A DNA stretch of 33,988 nucleotides from Pelagerythrobacter aerophilus (GCF_003581645.1 NZ_QXFK01000006.1:1-33988), one strand, 5' to 3'. Positions 17,009 through 26,542 are shown, counted from the stretch's first letter. A program made the numbers and translations. Notes: a model not told the origin generated them from the letters alone.

Positions 17009-18619
17009 GTGATCGACTGGAACCTTGGCGACATCCTTGATGCAATCGAACCTGCGGTCCCGGAAGATGCTCCGGCGCTGATTCACGGCGACCGGATCAT
17101 TAGCTGGCCCGAAATGTCGAAGCGTTCGAACAATTTGGCGCGCAATCTGCGCGCGCAAGGTGCAGGCGACGGGGCGAAGATAGCCTTCTACATGCGCAAC
17201 CGTTCCGAATACGGGGAATTGATGGCCGCGTGCTTCAAGGGCCGCCTCACGCACGTGAACATCAATTATCGTTACCGTCCCGAGGAGGTTTTCTACATCT
17301 TCGACGATTCCGATAGCGAGGTAATTGTTTACAGTTCCGAGTTCCGCGACTGCATTCTTGAACTGAAGGAACGGTTGACCAAGGTTCATACATTTGTAGA
17401 AATCGGCGATGCTTCGCAGATCGCTTCCTTCGCGCTTCCTTACGAAAAACTTGTAGAAGGTAACGGCGCGCCTCTCGATATCGAGCGTTCTCCCGATGAC
17501 CTGCTGTTCATATATACAGGCGGTACCACCGGCATGCCCAAGGGCGTGATGTGGCGACACGATGATATGCGCAAGGCTCAGCTCGACGCGCAAAAGCTGC
17601 TGGGTCCGGTTCCCCAGACCATGGAGGAAATGGTGGCCCTGGTGAAGCAGGGCGAGCTTGCGCGCATCACTTTGCCGGCGTGCCCGCTGATGCATGGAAC
17701 CGGGTTCATTACTGCTATTGGCACGCTCATGTCGGGCGGGGCCATCGTCACGCTGTCCGATCCATCCTTCGACGCGGAAGAATTGTGGGATGCGGTGGAC
17801 CAGCACAAGGTGCAGAGCATCGCCATTGTCGGTGACGCTTTTGCCAAACCCATGCTGCAGGCGCTGGACGCCCACCCGAAGCGCTGGGACACGAGCAGCC
17901 TGATTTCGATCATCTCGTCCGGCGTCATGTGGAGTAAACAGGTAAAGGCGGGCCTGTGCAAACATATCCCCCAGGTCATCCTCATGGACAGTTTTGGCGC
18001 TTCGGAAGGGCTGGGCTACGGCTTGTCGGTGACGACCGCACAGGGCGGCACCAACACCGCGAAATTCGGGATCGGGGAATTTTGCGACGTATTCGACGAG
18101 AACGACCGGAAGGTCGAGGCGGGGAGCGGCGTGCCCGGCTTTATTGCCCGCAAGGGCGCAATCCCCACAGGATACTACAAGGACCCGGAAAAGTCGGCCA
18201 AGACTTTCAGGACGATCGATGGCGTGCGTTACTCCATCCCGGGCGACTGGTGCCGGGTGGAATCCGATGGAAGCCTGACCTTGCTGGGCCGCGGCAGCGT
18301 CTGCATCAACACCGCAGGTGAAAAGGTTTACCCCGAGGAGGTGGAGGAAGTGCTCAAAACCCATCCCGCCATTGCCGACGCGCTTGTCGTCGGGGTGCCT
18401 GACGAAAAATGGGGCGAAGCGGTGACCGCTGTGGTGCATTTGACCCAGGATGCGGACTTCGACGCGCAAGCGATCAAGGATCACGTGCGCCAGCAACTGG
18501 CAGGTTACAAAACGCCCAAGGCGATTTGCCCAACGCAAACCGCCTTGCGCGCGTCAAACGGCAAGGCGGATTATACTACGGCTAAAGACATCGCGAAAGC
18601 GGGTGCCGGGGCCTCGTGA
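17009..18619 (+). CDS. Acyl-CoA synthetase, FadD19/FadD17-like
   Basis: This 536-residue adenylate-forming enzyme would activate a carboxylic acid to its CoA thioester using ATP. The ATP-binding loop is 'YTGGTTGMPKGVMWRHDD' at 169-186, followed by 'DSFGASEGLGYG' and 'LGRGSVCINTAGEKVYPEEVEE'. The C-terminal 'ASNGKADYTTAK' holds the Lys expected for adenylation. The 'GVMWRHDD' form and overall layout resemble actinobacterial FadD19/FadD17, which activate steroid side chains; the exact substrate here is unknown. It starts at GTG 17009 after ggagagagga, and its stop overlaps the next GTG. Confidence 0.9.
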   Translation: MIDWNLGDILDAIEPAVPEDAPALIHGDRIISWPEMSKRSNNLARNLRAQGAGDGAKIAFYMRNRSEYGELMAACFKGRLTHVNINYRYRPEEVFYIFDDSDSEVIVYSSEFRDCILELKERLTKVHTFVEIGDASQIASFALPYEKLVEGNGAPLDIERSPDDLLFIYTGGTTGMPKGVMWRHDDMRKAQLDAQKLLGPVPQTMEEMVALVKQGELARITLPACPLMHGTGFITAIGTLMSGGAIVTLSDPSFDAEELWDAVDQHKVQSIAIVGDAFAKPMLQALDAHPKRWDTSSLISIISSGVMWSKQVKAGLCKHIPQVILMDSFGASEGLGYGLSVTTAQGGTNTAKFGIGEFCDVFDENDRKVEAGSGVPGFIARKGAIPTGYYKDPEKSAKTFRTIDGVRYSIPGDWCRVESDGSLTLLGRGSVCINTAGEKVYPEEVEEVLKTHPAIADALVVGVPDEKWGEAVTAVVHLTQDADFDAQAIKDHVRQQLAGYKTPKAICPTQTALRASNGKADYTTAKDIAKAGAGAS

Positions 18620-20253
18620 GCCATTCGCCCCCTCCTGACTATGATGTCGTAATCGTCGGGGCCGGGTTCAGCGGAATATACCTGCTTTACAAGCTGCGTC
18701 AGGCGGGGTTCGATGTTCTGCTGGTAGACGCAGCGGAGCAGCCGGGCGGAATCTGGTACTGGAACCGCTATCCGGGAGCACGGGTCGATTCCCAGGTTCC
18801 ACTTTACGAATTTTCCATTGCGGAAGTATGGAAAAGCTGGACGTGGAGCGAACGATTTCCAGGCTGGGAAGAACTGCGCGCCTATTTCCTCCACGTCTGC
18901 GATACGCTCGACCTCTGGCCGGCAATGCGAATGAAAACACGGGTCGAAAGCGCGCCGTTCGATGAAGACACCGCCTGCTGGCGATTGAAGCTCGACGATG
19001 GCGGAAAAGTAAGCGCGCGTTTCCTCTTGCCGGCCCTGGGGTTCGCCTCGAAACCCTACATTCCCGATATCCTGGGCCTTAGCGATTTCGAAGGCGAATG
19101 GTGCCATACCGCCCGCTGGCCGCAGGAAGGCATCGACCTTTCCGGCCGCCGGATCGCCCTGATCGGCACGGGTGCCAGCGGCGTACAGGTGGCGCAGGAG
19201 GCGGCAAGCTGTGCGGAGCAGCTGACGCTTTTTCAGCGAACCCCGATTCTCGCCCTTCCCATGCGGCAGGAAAAACTGGACGCTGATCGTCAGCTTCGCG
19301 AAAAATCCGAATATCCCGCTGTCTTCCAGAAAAGGCTTACGACAAGTGGCGGTTTCGAATGCCAATCGCTGGACATCTCGGCCCTGGCTGTGACCGAGGA
19401 AGAGCGGACTACGCATTTCGAGGATTTGTGGCAGCGAGGAGGGTTGCGCTTCTGGTATCATAATTTCGCTGACATACTGACGAACGAGGACGCCAATCGC
19501 CACGCCTACGAGTTCTGGCGTGACGAGGTGCGCGAGCGGATCTGCGACCCGACCATTGCCGAGAAGCTCGCTCCCGATGAGCCGCCACATCCCTTCGGGA
19601 CCAAGCGACCATCGCTCGAACAGAATTATTACGAGATCTTCGCACAAGACAATGTGACGCTGGTCGATCTGAACGACACCGCGATCACTCGCGTCACCGA
19701 GGCCGGGATAGAAACAGCCACTGGCATGATCCCGTGCGATCTCATTGTCTTCGCGACCGGCTTCGATGCCGGTCGTGGCGGGCTCATCGACATGAACATC
19801 ACCGGCCGCGGTGGGCTGGCGCTGGCAGAAGCATGGAAGAGTGAGATCAAAGCCTATCTGGGCATGGCCGTCGCCCAATTTCCGAACATGCTGTTCGCCT
19901 ACGGCCCGCTCAGCCCTTCAGGCTTTTCCAACGGTCCGACAAGCGCCGAAATCCAGGGTGACTGGATCTGCGATTTCCTGATCTGGCTGCGCGATAACAG
20001 GATCGGCCTTTTCGAAGCCGATGCGCTGGCCGAGCGAAGCTGGACCGATATGGTCGCCCAAGTAGGGTCGATGACGCTCTTCCCCAAGGCTGAATCGTGG
20101 TACATGGGCGCCAATATTCCCGGCAAACCCCGACAACTGATCAATTTCCCCAGCGTATCTGGTTACGCCGATCTATGCCACGATGTCGCACGGCACGATT
20201 ATCGTGGTTTTATCAGGAATACACTATCCGGTATGGAGACTGCGCCGAAATGA
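18616..20253 (+). CDS. Baeyer-Villiger monooxygenase (type I, FAD/NADPH)
   Basis: A 545-residue flavin monooxygenase. The FAD Rossmann motif is GAGFSG at 15-20, followed by 'GGIWYWNRYPGARVDS' (44-59). The BVMO fingerprint FxGxxxHxxxWP appears as 'FEGEWCHTARWP' (158-169). The NADPH Rossmann motif is GTGASG at 184-189. Such enzymes insert oxygen next to a ketone to make an ester or lactone. The pattern is closest to cyclohexanone/cyclododecanone monooxygenase relatives. GTG 18616 overlaps the stop of the acyl-CoA synthetase, and the gene ends overlapping a hydrolase, its natural partner. Confidence 0.93.
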   Translation: MSHSPPPDYDVVIVGAGFSGIYLLYKLRQAGFDVLLVDAAEQPGGIWYWNRYPGARVDSQVPLYEFSIAEVWKSWTWSERFPGWEELRAYFLHVCDTLDLWPAMRMKTRVESAPFDEDTACWRLKLDDGGKVSARFLLPALGFASKPYIPDILGLSDFEGEWCHTARWPQEGIDLSGRRIALIGTGASGVQVAQEAASCAEQLTLFQRTPILALPMRQEKLDADRQLREKSEYPAVFQKRLTTSGGFECQSLDISALAVTEEERTTHFEDLWQRGGLRFWYHNFADILTNEDANRHAYEFWRDEVRERICDPTIAEKLAPDEPPHPFGTKRPSLEQNYYEIFAQDNVTLVDLNDTAITRVTEAGIETATGMIPCDLIVFATGFDAGRGGLIDMNITGRGGLALAEAWKSEIKAYLGMAVAQFPNMLFAYGPLSPSGFSNGPTSAEIQGDWICDFLIWLRDNRIGLFEADALAERSWTDMVAQVGSMTLFPKAESWYMGANIPGKPRQLINFPSVSGYADLCHDVARHDYRGFIRNTLSGMETAPK

Positions 20254-21221
20254 ATGAAATGAAACCAATCCACGACGGGTCAACAGATATTGATCCCGTA
20301 TGGGCCGGCGACGGGGCGGATATACCCGAATGGTTCGCCTGGGCGCTGAGCGTGCCCCGTGAGGAAGGCTTCGTAGAGGTTGGTGGCGCGCGGGTGCATT
20401 ATCTTCGCTGGGGCAGGCGTGACCGGCCCAAATTGCTCATGACTCACGGTTTTCTCGCCCATGCCCGCTGCTTTGCCTTCATCGCACCGTACCTTGCCGA
20501 AGACTACGACGTGGTGGCGTTCGATCTGGCCGGTATGGGCGATAGCGAGATGCGCGGCGTGGCCGATATAGCTGCGCGGGGAAAGGAATTTGTCGAGATC
20601 AGCGAAGCGCTCGATTTGTTTGCGGATGGAAGCAGACCGACGATCATCGCCCATAGCTTCGGCTCGGGTGCAGCGCTGACCGCCGTTTCCCAATCGCCGG
20701 ATGCCTTCGCCGGCGTTATTGTCTGCGATCTCATGGTGATGCGGCCCGAAAAGCTGGAGAAATACTGGACCATGGGCAGATCGAGCCCCGGGTCGGGTAA
20801 TCCTGACAAACCGGTGCGACGCTACCCCACCTACGAAGCGGCGCGCGAGAGGTATATCCTGTCGCCGCCGCAGGCAGTTGGTGAGCCGTTCCTGATGGAT
20901 TACATGGCCTATCACTCTCTCCGCCGCGATGGCGAGGAGTGGACATGGAAGTTTTCTCCCGAAGTGTTCCGGCGCAGCAACAAGCCCGACGAATGGCTGA
21001 CAGTAGGCCAGAGGCTGGTCGATGCGCCCGGGCGCAAAGCGATTGTGTACGGCGAGAAAAGTCAGCTCTTTGATCGCGATTCCGCCCGCTATATCCGGGA
21101 ACTGGGAGGGGGAAAGATACCAATTGTTGCAGTGCCCGATGCACGCCATCATCTCATGCTGGATCAGCCGCTCGCGTTCGTCGCTGCGCTTCGGGCGGTA
21201 CTGGCCTTTTGGAGCCTCTGA
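20250..21221 (+). CDS. Alpha/beta hydrolase (esterase/lactonase candidate)
   Basis: A 323-residue alpha/beta-hydrolase. The oxyanion segment is 'MTHGF' (64-68), the nucleophile elbow 'AHSFGSG' places Ser136, and the His is in 'PDARHHLMLDQP' (H300 or H301). 'FDLAGMGDS' marks the usual strand after helix A. ATG 20250 overlaps the BVMO stop (ATGA); the frame is open further upstream but that is inside the BVMO gene. It most likely opens the ester or lactone made by the BVMO (inference from context). Confidence 0.88.
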   Translation: MNEMKPIHDGSTDIDPVWAGDGADIPEWFAWALSVPREEGFVEVGGARVHYLRWGRRDRPKLLMTHGFLAHARCFAFIAPYLAEDYDVVAFDLAGMGDSEMRGVADIAARGKEFVEISEALDLFADGSRPTIIAHSFGSGAALTAVSQSPDAFAGVIVCDLMVMRPEKLEKYWTMGRSSPGSGNPDKPVRRYPTYEAARERYILSPPQAVGEPFLMDYMAYHSLRRDGEEWTWKFSPEVFRRSNKPDEWLTVGQRLVDAPGRKAIVYGEKSQLFDRDSARYIRELGGGKIPIVAVPDARHHLMLDQPLAFVAALRAVLAFWSL

Positions 21222-21556
21222 GATCCCCCATACTAAGAGGCTGGTTCCTGGTCAGAGGCCAGCGAGATGGGGGCAAAGGGCGTTCATATTCATCTTGTAC
21301 TATATCCGAACCATTGTCGCCGTCGGCACGACGAACGCTTCGTTGGTCTCGATGCCAGCTGGGGCAAAAGCTTTATCGGGAGCAACTCGCTTAGCGCGCC
21401 AACCATTGCTGATCTTTAGCAAACGTTCACTCCGCGTGCGATCTGGATCGTGGCCCATGGGGTCAAAAGATAAGGCGCTTTACTAATATCACGCGGATGT
21501 ATATGCCCATGGACGGGGATTGGGCTAATTCTCTCCCTCTCCTCTCCACAGACTAA
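21222..21556. other. Intergenic stretch before the right TonB receptor
   Basis: Between the hydrolase stop and the terminator hairpin I find no convincing gene. A 50-codon frame at 21267-21419 (ATG, product starting MGAKGVHIHLVLYPNH) and a 61-codon frame at 21209-21394 are open but lack a good ribosome site or motif. The stretch could be relic sequence or hold the promoter of the receptor gene. Confidence 0.4.
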
Positions 21557-21584
21557 GGGGCGACCCTCGAGGTCGCCCCATTTT
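21557..21584 (+). terminator. Strong hairpin terminator upstream of right TonB receptor
   Basis: A perfect 9-bp GC-rich stem, GGGGCGACC (21557-21565) and GGTCGCCCC (21571-21579) with a CTCGA loop, is followed by ATTTT. It lies 336 bases past the hydrolase stop and only 56 bases before the TonB receptor ATG. It can end the long operon, or act as an attenuator in the receptor leader if a promoter lies upstream of it. Confidence 0.75.
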
Positions 21585-21640
21585 GCAGTAAGCGGCGGAG
21601 CCAATTATCGTCGCACTGAAGAGATGGGAAGGGATGCTAT

Positions 21641-24577
21641 ATGACACTGAGAGCGATGGTGCTCGCCACTTCGGCCATCTTGGCTTGGCCGCAGATGGCT
21701 TTAGCGCAGGATCCCACAACTGATGAGGCGGAACCCCAAGGATCCGTAATCATCGTTACGGCCCAACGCCAATCTCAAAGTCTGCAAGAGGTGCCGATCG
21801 CGGTCAGTGCCTTCGATGCTACGGCTCTCGAAAGCCAGCAGATCGAAAACGCTGCTGACCTTCAATTGACGCTCCCGAACGTCTCATTTTCGAAGGGCAA
21901 CTTCACCGGGTCGTCCTTCACCATCCGTGGTATCGGCGATCTTTGTGTTGGTGTGACGTGTGACGCAGCGACGGCTATCCATATCAATGGTTCCCCTCTT
22001 TTTGGTACCCGGCTGTTCGAAACAGAATATTTTGACCTTGAGCGAATTGAGGTCCTACGGGGGCCGCAGGGCACCCTCTTCGGCCGCAACGCTACCTCGG
22101 GTGTTGTCAACCTTGTGACAGCCAAGCCTGACCTCGGTTCTTTCGGCGCGGCCGGAGAGTTCGAGTATGGGAATTACAACAGCATCAAGGCCGAAGGGAT
22201 GGTCAATGTCCCGATCGGCGATTCTATCGGCGTTCGGGTAGCCGGATTCTTTCTGAATCGCGACGGTTACACCACAAACCTTTTCGACAATTCGGATGTC
22301 GACGACCGAGACATGTACGCTGTTCGTGGTTCTCTTCGTTTTGAACCCGGTGCCGATACCACTCTCGACTTCATGGCATATTATTTCAGGGAAGATGACA
22401 CCCGTTTACGTAATCAAAAGCAGGCCTGCCAGCGTGACCCGCTCGGCGTGCTGGGTTGTCTGAACAATCGCCGCGACTTTGACATCACCAATGCCAATTC
22501 CACAGTCGGCGCAACGCTCAGTTCGCAAGAGTTCTTCGCTATTCAGGGAATTCCCTCAGTACTGGGATTGGGAAGCCTGTACGGCCCCGATGCATTTGCA
22601 GGATTCGATAAGCCCGACGATGTGCGCACGGTAAACACGGCGTATACTCCATTCTATTTTGCCGATGAAGTGCAGCTACAGGCCCGTCTCGAGCAGCGCA
22701 TCGGAGCTATGACACTGACTGCAACCGGTCTTTATCAGGACACCGAAGTCGATTCCCGGCAGGACTACTTTCTGGGCATTCAGGATCGTACCGCCTTTGC
22801 TACGGCCTTGAACGTGTTGTCCGGCTTCGCGGCCAACGGTTTGCCTACCGGCCTCCCCGCACCTGCACCGGCGTTCGTGCCAGGTTCGTCGGCGTATTTT
22901 ACCCCGATTGTGGAGGCTCTCATCCCCAATGGCCCAGGGGGCGTATTGTGCACCTCCGATAACGATGATGGGAACAGGGGCGCGTTCGAAGGTAATGTAT
23001 TGTGCGGCGAAACGCCGCTATCCTTCGACAGGTCTTCAGAGCAACGCGAATCCTGGAGCGGCGAAATCCTCCTTTCCAGTGATTTCGACGGAGCATTCAA
23101 TTTCCTGCTCGGAGGGATCTATGCAAAGTCCAAGACTACCGACAACAGTTACTATGTAAACTCATTCGCGCTTGACTACGCCAGTGCCATTCTGGGATCG
23201 TTTGGTACTTTGGCAGGCGGTGCACCGCCATCCTACTTCGCAACATCCATGTACCGCAACAATTCTCTCGAGGCTAATCTTGAGAGCTTCGGTGTGTTCG
23301 GGGAGATCTACGTCGACCTGACCGAGCGTCTGACCTTCACCGGAGGTTTGCGGTATAACGACGACAAGAAAGACGTGACTGCGCGCACGACCTTGATTAG
23401 CTTCCTCAATCCTTACGCGAATGACGGGGAGCCGTTCGACAGCCCGATCACTCCCTTAACCGGTCCCTCTGGTCTTTTTGATGCCGATCCTGGTACGCCA
23501 GGTGAGCAGCTGACGCAATTTAGAGAAGTAGGTTTCGATGAAATAACCGGGCGTGCGGTGCTCGACTACGAAGTTACGCCTGACAATTCGATTTACGCAT
23601 CTTATGCCAGGGGCTATAAATCCGGGGGTATCAACCCGCCCCTTTCGCCCGTTTTCGATGTGGCTGAAAGCTTCGGATCAGAAACCATCGACGCATTTGA
23701 AATCGGATCGAAAAATACCTTTGCGAATGGCGCACTGCAATTAAACGCTACTGCATTCTACTATAAGTATAGCGGGTTGCAGCTTAGCCGCATCGTCGCC
23801 CGTACCTCAGTTAATGATACTATCGATGCCGATATCTGGGGTGTGGAACTAGAGTCCGTTATCCGGCCCGATCCCGATTGGCTTGTCAACTTGACGTTCA
23901 GTTATCTCAACGCGGAAGTTGCCGGCGACCAGTTCTTCTCCAATCCGCGCGACCCGGGTGGCGGCGATCCTGATGCCGTCATCATCAAGGATATCAGCAA
24001 CGGTGCTAATTGTGCCGTAACCGGGCCAGCCCCCGGCGTGGCCGACGCATTCGTCGCCGGAGTGAACGCAGCTCTGGGTCTTCGTGGTCCCGAAGAATTT
24101 CCTAACGACGGCAATCTTGCGTCAAGCGGCGCATTCAGCATTTGCGATGTCTTGGCCGGAGCCGTTCCGGCGGGCAGCGGCCTTGCGGTATTAAGCCCTG
24201 GCGTAGAGGTCAACTTAAAAGGGAACAAGTTGCCGCAGGCCCCCGAAATGAAGGTTTCGATGGGTGTGCAGTACACCGCCACTTTCGACAATGGCATGAC
24301 TCTGGTTCCTCGCGTGGACGTAGCGCTGACTGGTGAGCAATACGGCAATATCTTTAACGGCAGGGTCAACCGGATCGAGCCATTCGTGCAAGCCAACGCG
24401 ATCGTGCAGTTGAACAGTGCGGATGAGCGTTGGTTCGTGCGCGGATTTGTTCAGAACATTTTCGACAGCAGCTCGGTGACAGGCTTGTACTTGACCGACG
24501 CATCCTCGGGGAATTTTACCAATATCTACACTTTGGATCCTCGTAGATATGGTGTTGCTTTGGGGTTCAGTTTCTAA
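21641..24577 (+). CDS. TonB-dependent outer-membrane receptor (right)
   Basis: This 978-residue receptor has a signal peptide (MTLRAMVLATSAILAWPQMALA|QD, cut after about 22), a TonB-box-like 'SVIIVTAQ' at 35-42, a plug domain with 'RIEVLRGPQGTLFGRNATSG' (about 135-154), and a barrel ending in 'YGVALGFSF'. ATG 21641 is preceded by gaaggga at a good distance. The plug has an unusual Cys pair ('DLCVGVTCDAATAIHING'), also seen in related sphingomonad receptors as far as I recall. It mirrors the left receptor at the far end of the island and may import the same or a related substrate. The gene is visibly less GC-rich than the enzyme genes. Confidence 0.92.
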   Translation: MTLRAMVLATSAILAWPQMALAQDPTTDEAEPQGSVIIVTAQRQSQSLQEVPIAVSAFDATALESQQIENAADLQLTLPNVSFSKGNFTGSSFTIRGIGDLCVGVTCDAATAIHINGSPLFGTRLFETEYFDLERIEVLRGPQGTLFGRNATSGVVNLVTAKPDLGSFGAAGEFEYGNYNSIKAEGMVNVPIGDSIGVRVAGFFLNRDGYTTNLFDNSDVDDRDMYAVRGSLRFEPGADTTLDFMAYYFREDDTRLRNQKQACQRDPLGVLGCLNNRRDFDITNANSTVGATLSSQEFFAIQGIPSVLGLGSLYGPDAFAGFDKPDDVRTVNTAYTPFYFADEVQLQARLEQRIGAMTLTATGLYQDTEVDSRQDYFLGIQDRTAFATALNVLSGFAANGLPTGLPAPAPAFVPGSSAYFTPIVEALIPNGPGGVLCTSDNDDGNRGAFEGNVLCGETPLSFDRSSEQRESWSGEILLSSDFDGAFNFLLGGIYAKSKTTDNSYYVNSFALDYASAILGSFGTLAGGAPPSYFATSMYRNNSLEANLESFGVFGEIYVDLTERLTFTGGLRYNDDKKDVTARTTLISFLNPYANDGEPFDSPITPLTGPSGLFDADPGTPGEQLTQFREVGFDEITGRAVLDYEVTPDNSIYASYARGYKSGGINPPLSPVFDVAESFGSETIDAFEIGSKNTFANGALQLNATAFYYKYSGLQLSRIVARTSVNDTIDADIWGVELESVIRPDPDWLVNLTFSYLNAEVAGDQFFSNPRDPGGGDPDAVIIKDISNGANCAVTGPAPGVADAFVAGVNAALGLRGPEEFPNDGNLASSGAFSICDVLAGAVPAGSGLAVLSPGVEVNLKGNKLPQAPEMKVSMGVQYTATFDNGMTLVPRVDVALTGEQYGNIFNGRVNRIEPFVQANAIVQLNSADERWFVRGFVQNIFDSSSVTGLYLTDASSGNFTNIYTLDPRRYGVALGFSF

Positions 24578-25017
24578 CAGGTCCAGATCGTGTTGGCGGG
24601 GAGATTGGTGGTCCTCCCAACGACCCGAACGGACAGTGCCAGCTAGTTCGTATTTCGACCCATGACTTTATAGCTTTTCCAGAGCGGCGTAATGCTCGAT
24701 GACCGCCTCGTAAGCCTACCGACAAGGCGGTCATCGAACCGGCCAAATGCGAGCTGCACTCGAAATGCTTTTACGATCGCTCGTTGATGTCGCTACGAGA
24801 TGCTCGCGGAAAGCTTAAGGCCTTACATAGATACGACAATGAAGAGTCACCGAATAGTGCAATCGGGATATCCGATGGTGATACTGGCAAACGCACTCTG
24901 CGAAAGGCGGAAACATGCTGACCCCTATGATCCAAGATTGGGTCAAAGTGCACGAGGTGCTGACGCGTTAGGAAAAGTTGGAAGGGGCTGCGGGGCAGAC
25001 TTCTGAGAAAACTTATC
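24578..25017. other. Intergenic region with a 13-bp inverted repeat
   Basis: No gene is supported here; a 68-codon frame at 24800-25006 has no recognisable features. The region separates two convergent transcription units (the receptor rightward, the efflux operon leftward). A perfect inverted repeat tcgatgaccgcct (24696-24708) / aggcggtcatcga (24725-24737) with a 16-base loop may be a bidirectional transcription barrier, although no T run follows. Confidence 0.5.
24696..24737. repeat. Perfect 13-bp inverted repeat (hairpin)
   Basis: Arms tcgatgaccgcct and aggcggtcatcga are exact reverse complements separated by 16 bases. They sit between convergent operons. The lack of a T tract argues against a classic rho-independent terminator; an IS remnant or protein-binding site is also possible. 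Confidence 0.7.
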
Positions 25018-26535
25018 CTAACTCTGTTCAGGTTTCATAACTGATTTTCGATCGACCGGAGCAGGCTCAACCGACGTGCGATTGTCGCGAGACAATTCGA
25101 CCCATCCCAACCCAAGCGACTTCTGGATCGCGATCCAGCCATTTGTCATGGCGGCGATCGCCCGATCGAGATTTGCTCTGGCCTGTTCGCGCTTGCGGAT
25201 CGAAGTGTTGAGTTCGCCTTGCGAGATTACCCCCGCGGCGCGGCGTTGCTCGTTAAGCTCCGCAGCCGTGTCGGCCTGTCGACTGATCTGCGCCAGCGCG
25301 GCTACGTTGGCTCTTTGTTGCCCGAACCGGGCAAGCGATTGTTCGGCGTCGCGCAGTGCGCCAAGGACCACTTCAACATAACGCGCTTCGGCCTCGTCGC
25401 GCGCACTCTCGGCCTGATCGATCGATGCTGCCGTGCGGCCGAAATCAAGCAGGTTCCACTGTAGCCGCGGCAAAGCGATTGCCGATAAGTTGCCCGGGTC
25501 CAGGATGTCGTCGGGCTCCGATCCGCCCAAACCGAGAATCCCCATGAAGGAAATCTTGGGGAAGCGAGCAGCCTCTGCCACGCCAATGCGCGCATTCGCC
25601 GCGGCCAGCATGCGTTCGGCGGCTCGAACATCCGGCCGCCGCGCTATTAGCGCTGCGGGATCGCCCACCGCGACCCGTTCGGGGGGAAGCGGAATTTCGG
25701 CCTGAGCCGCCAGGAGCCCGTCGAGTGCGCCGGGCGCTTCGCCCGTCAGCACCGCGAGCGTGTCTTTGAATACATCGATGTCCGCTTGAGCTTCCGCGAT
25801 CTGCGACTTGAGCAGTTCGAGCTCGGCGTTCGCGTTACCGACCGGGAACAGCGCGAGAGCGCCCTGTGTATAGCGCTGATAGGTCAATTCGAGAATTTGC
25901 TGCTGCAAGTCGCGCTCTCGCTGGACAAGCTCGAGCCGCCCTTGCGCTTCTCGCAGGCTCACATACGCCCGCGCGATTTCGGCGGCGAGCTGGACTTTCG
26001 CATCCTCGGCGTTCGCCACCGAGGCCGCAGCCTGAGCGTTAATGGCCTCGACACGCCGTGCCTGCCCCCCAGCGAAATCGATCTCCCAGTTTGCGTTGAG
26101 CCCGAGGTTGTAGACGCTGAGGCTGTCCTGCTCTTCGGTGTCTGCAGGAGCGCCGGGCGATCCCGGGGGCGGGCCGCTGCCGATATCTAGCCCTGGGATA
26201 TTCGCCTGGACCGCAGTCGCCTGCGCAGCCACGGCGGGTAGCCGGTTGGCGCGCTCCTGGCGGACAGAAGCCCTTGCCTGTTCGATGCGAGCGCGCGCTG
26301 CGGCCACGCCCGGATTGCCGGCCAGCGCACGCGCCTCAAGTTCATTGAGAACCGGATCGCCGAGCAGCGTCCACCAGTCGCCGGCAATCGGCGCCAACGG
26401 ATCGATTTCGGGGCCGGCCCGTACGAACGCATTGCCTGCGTCGGTCGCAAGTTGCGGGGGGCCGGCATAGTCGGGACCGGACATGCAACCCGCGAGGAGC
26501 GCCATGGGAGCGAGGAGGGTTAGGGTCTTGCGCAT
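25018..26535 (-). CDS. Outer-membrane efflux lipoprotein (OprM/NodT family)
   Basis: A 505-residue outer-membrane channel of the TolC/OprM type. It starts with a lipoprotein signal whose lipobox is 'LLAGC' with Cys17, then 'GPDYAGPP' as in NodT-family proteins, two OEP repeats rich in Ala/Gln coiled coil, and 'LDFGRTAASIDQAESARDEAEARYVEVVLGALRDAEQSL' in the second. ATG 26535 is chosen because the upstream part of the open frame is inside the MFS gene and not homologous. It lies 7 bases after the MFS gene, third in the operon, and would carry exported drug or toxin across the outer membrane. Confidence 0.9.
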   Translation of the reverse strand: MRKTLTLLAPMALLAGCMSGPDYAGPPQLATDAGNAFVRAGPEIDPLAPIAGDWWTLLGDPVLNELEARALAGNPGVAAARARIEQARASVRQERANRLPAVAAQATAVQANIPGLDIGSGPPPGSPGAPADTEEQDSLSVYNLGLNANWEIDFAGGQARRVEAINAQAAASVANAEDAKVQLAAEIARAYVSLREAQGRLELVQRERDLQQQILELTYQRYTQGALALFPVGNANAELELLKSQIAEAQADIDVFKDTLAVLTGEAPGALDGLLAAQAEIPLPPERVAVGDPAALIARRPDVRAAERMLAAANARIGVAEAARFPKISFMGILGLGGSEPDDILDPGNLSAIALPRLQWNLLDFGRTAASIDQAESARDEAEARYVEVVLGALRDAEQSLARFGQQRANVAALAQISRQADTAAELNEQRRAAGVISQGELNTSIRKREQARANLDRAIAAMTNGWIAIQKSLGLGWVELSRDNRTSVEPAPVDRKSVMKPEQS

Positions 26536-26542
26536 AGAGTTC

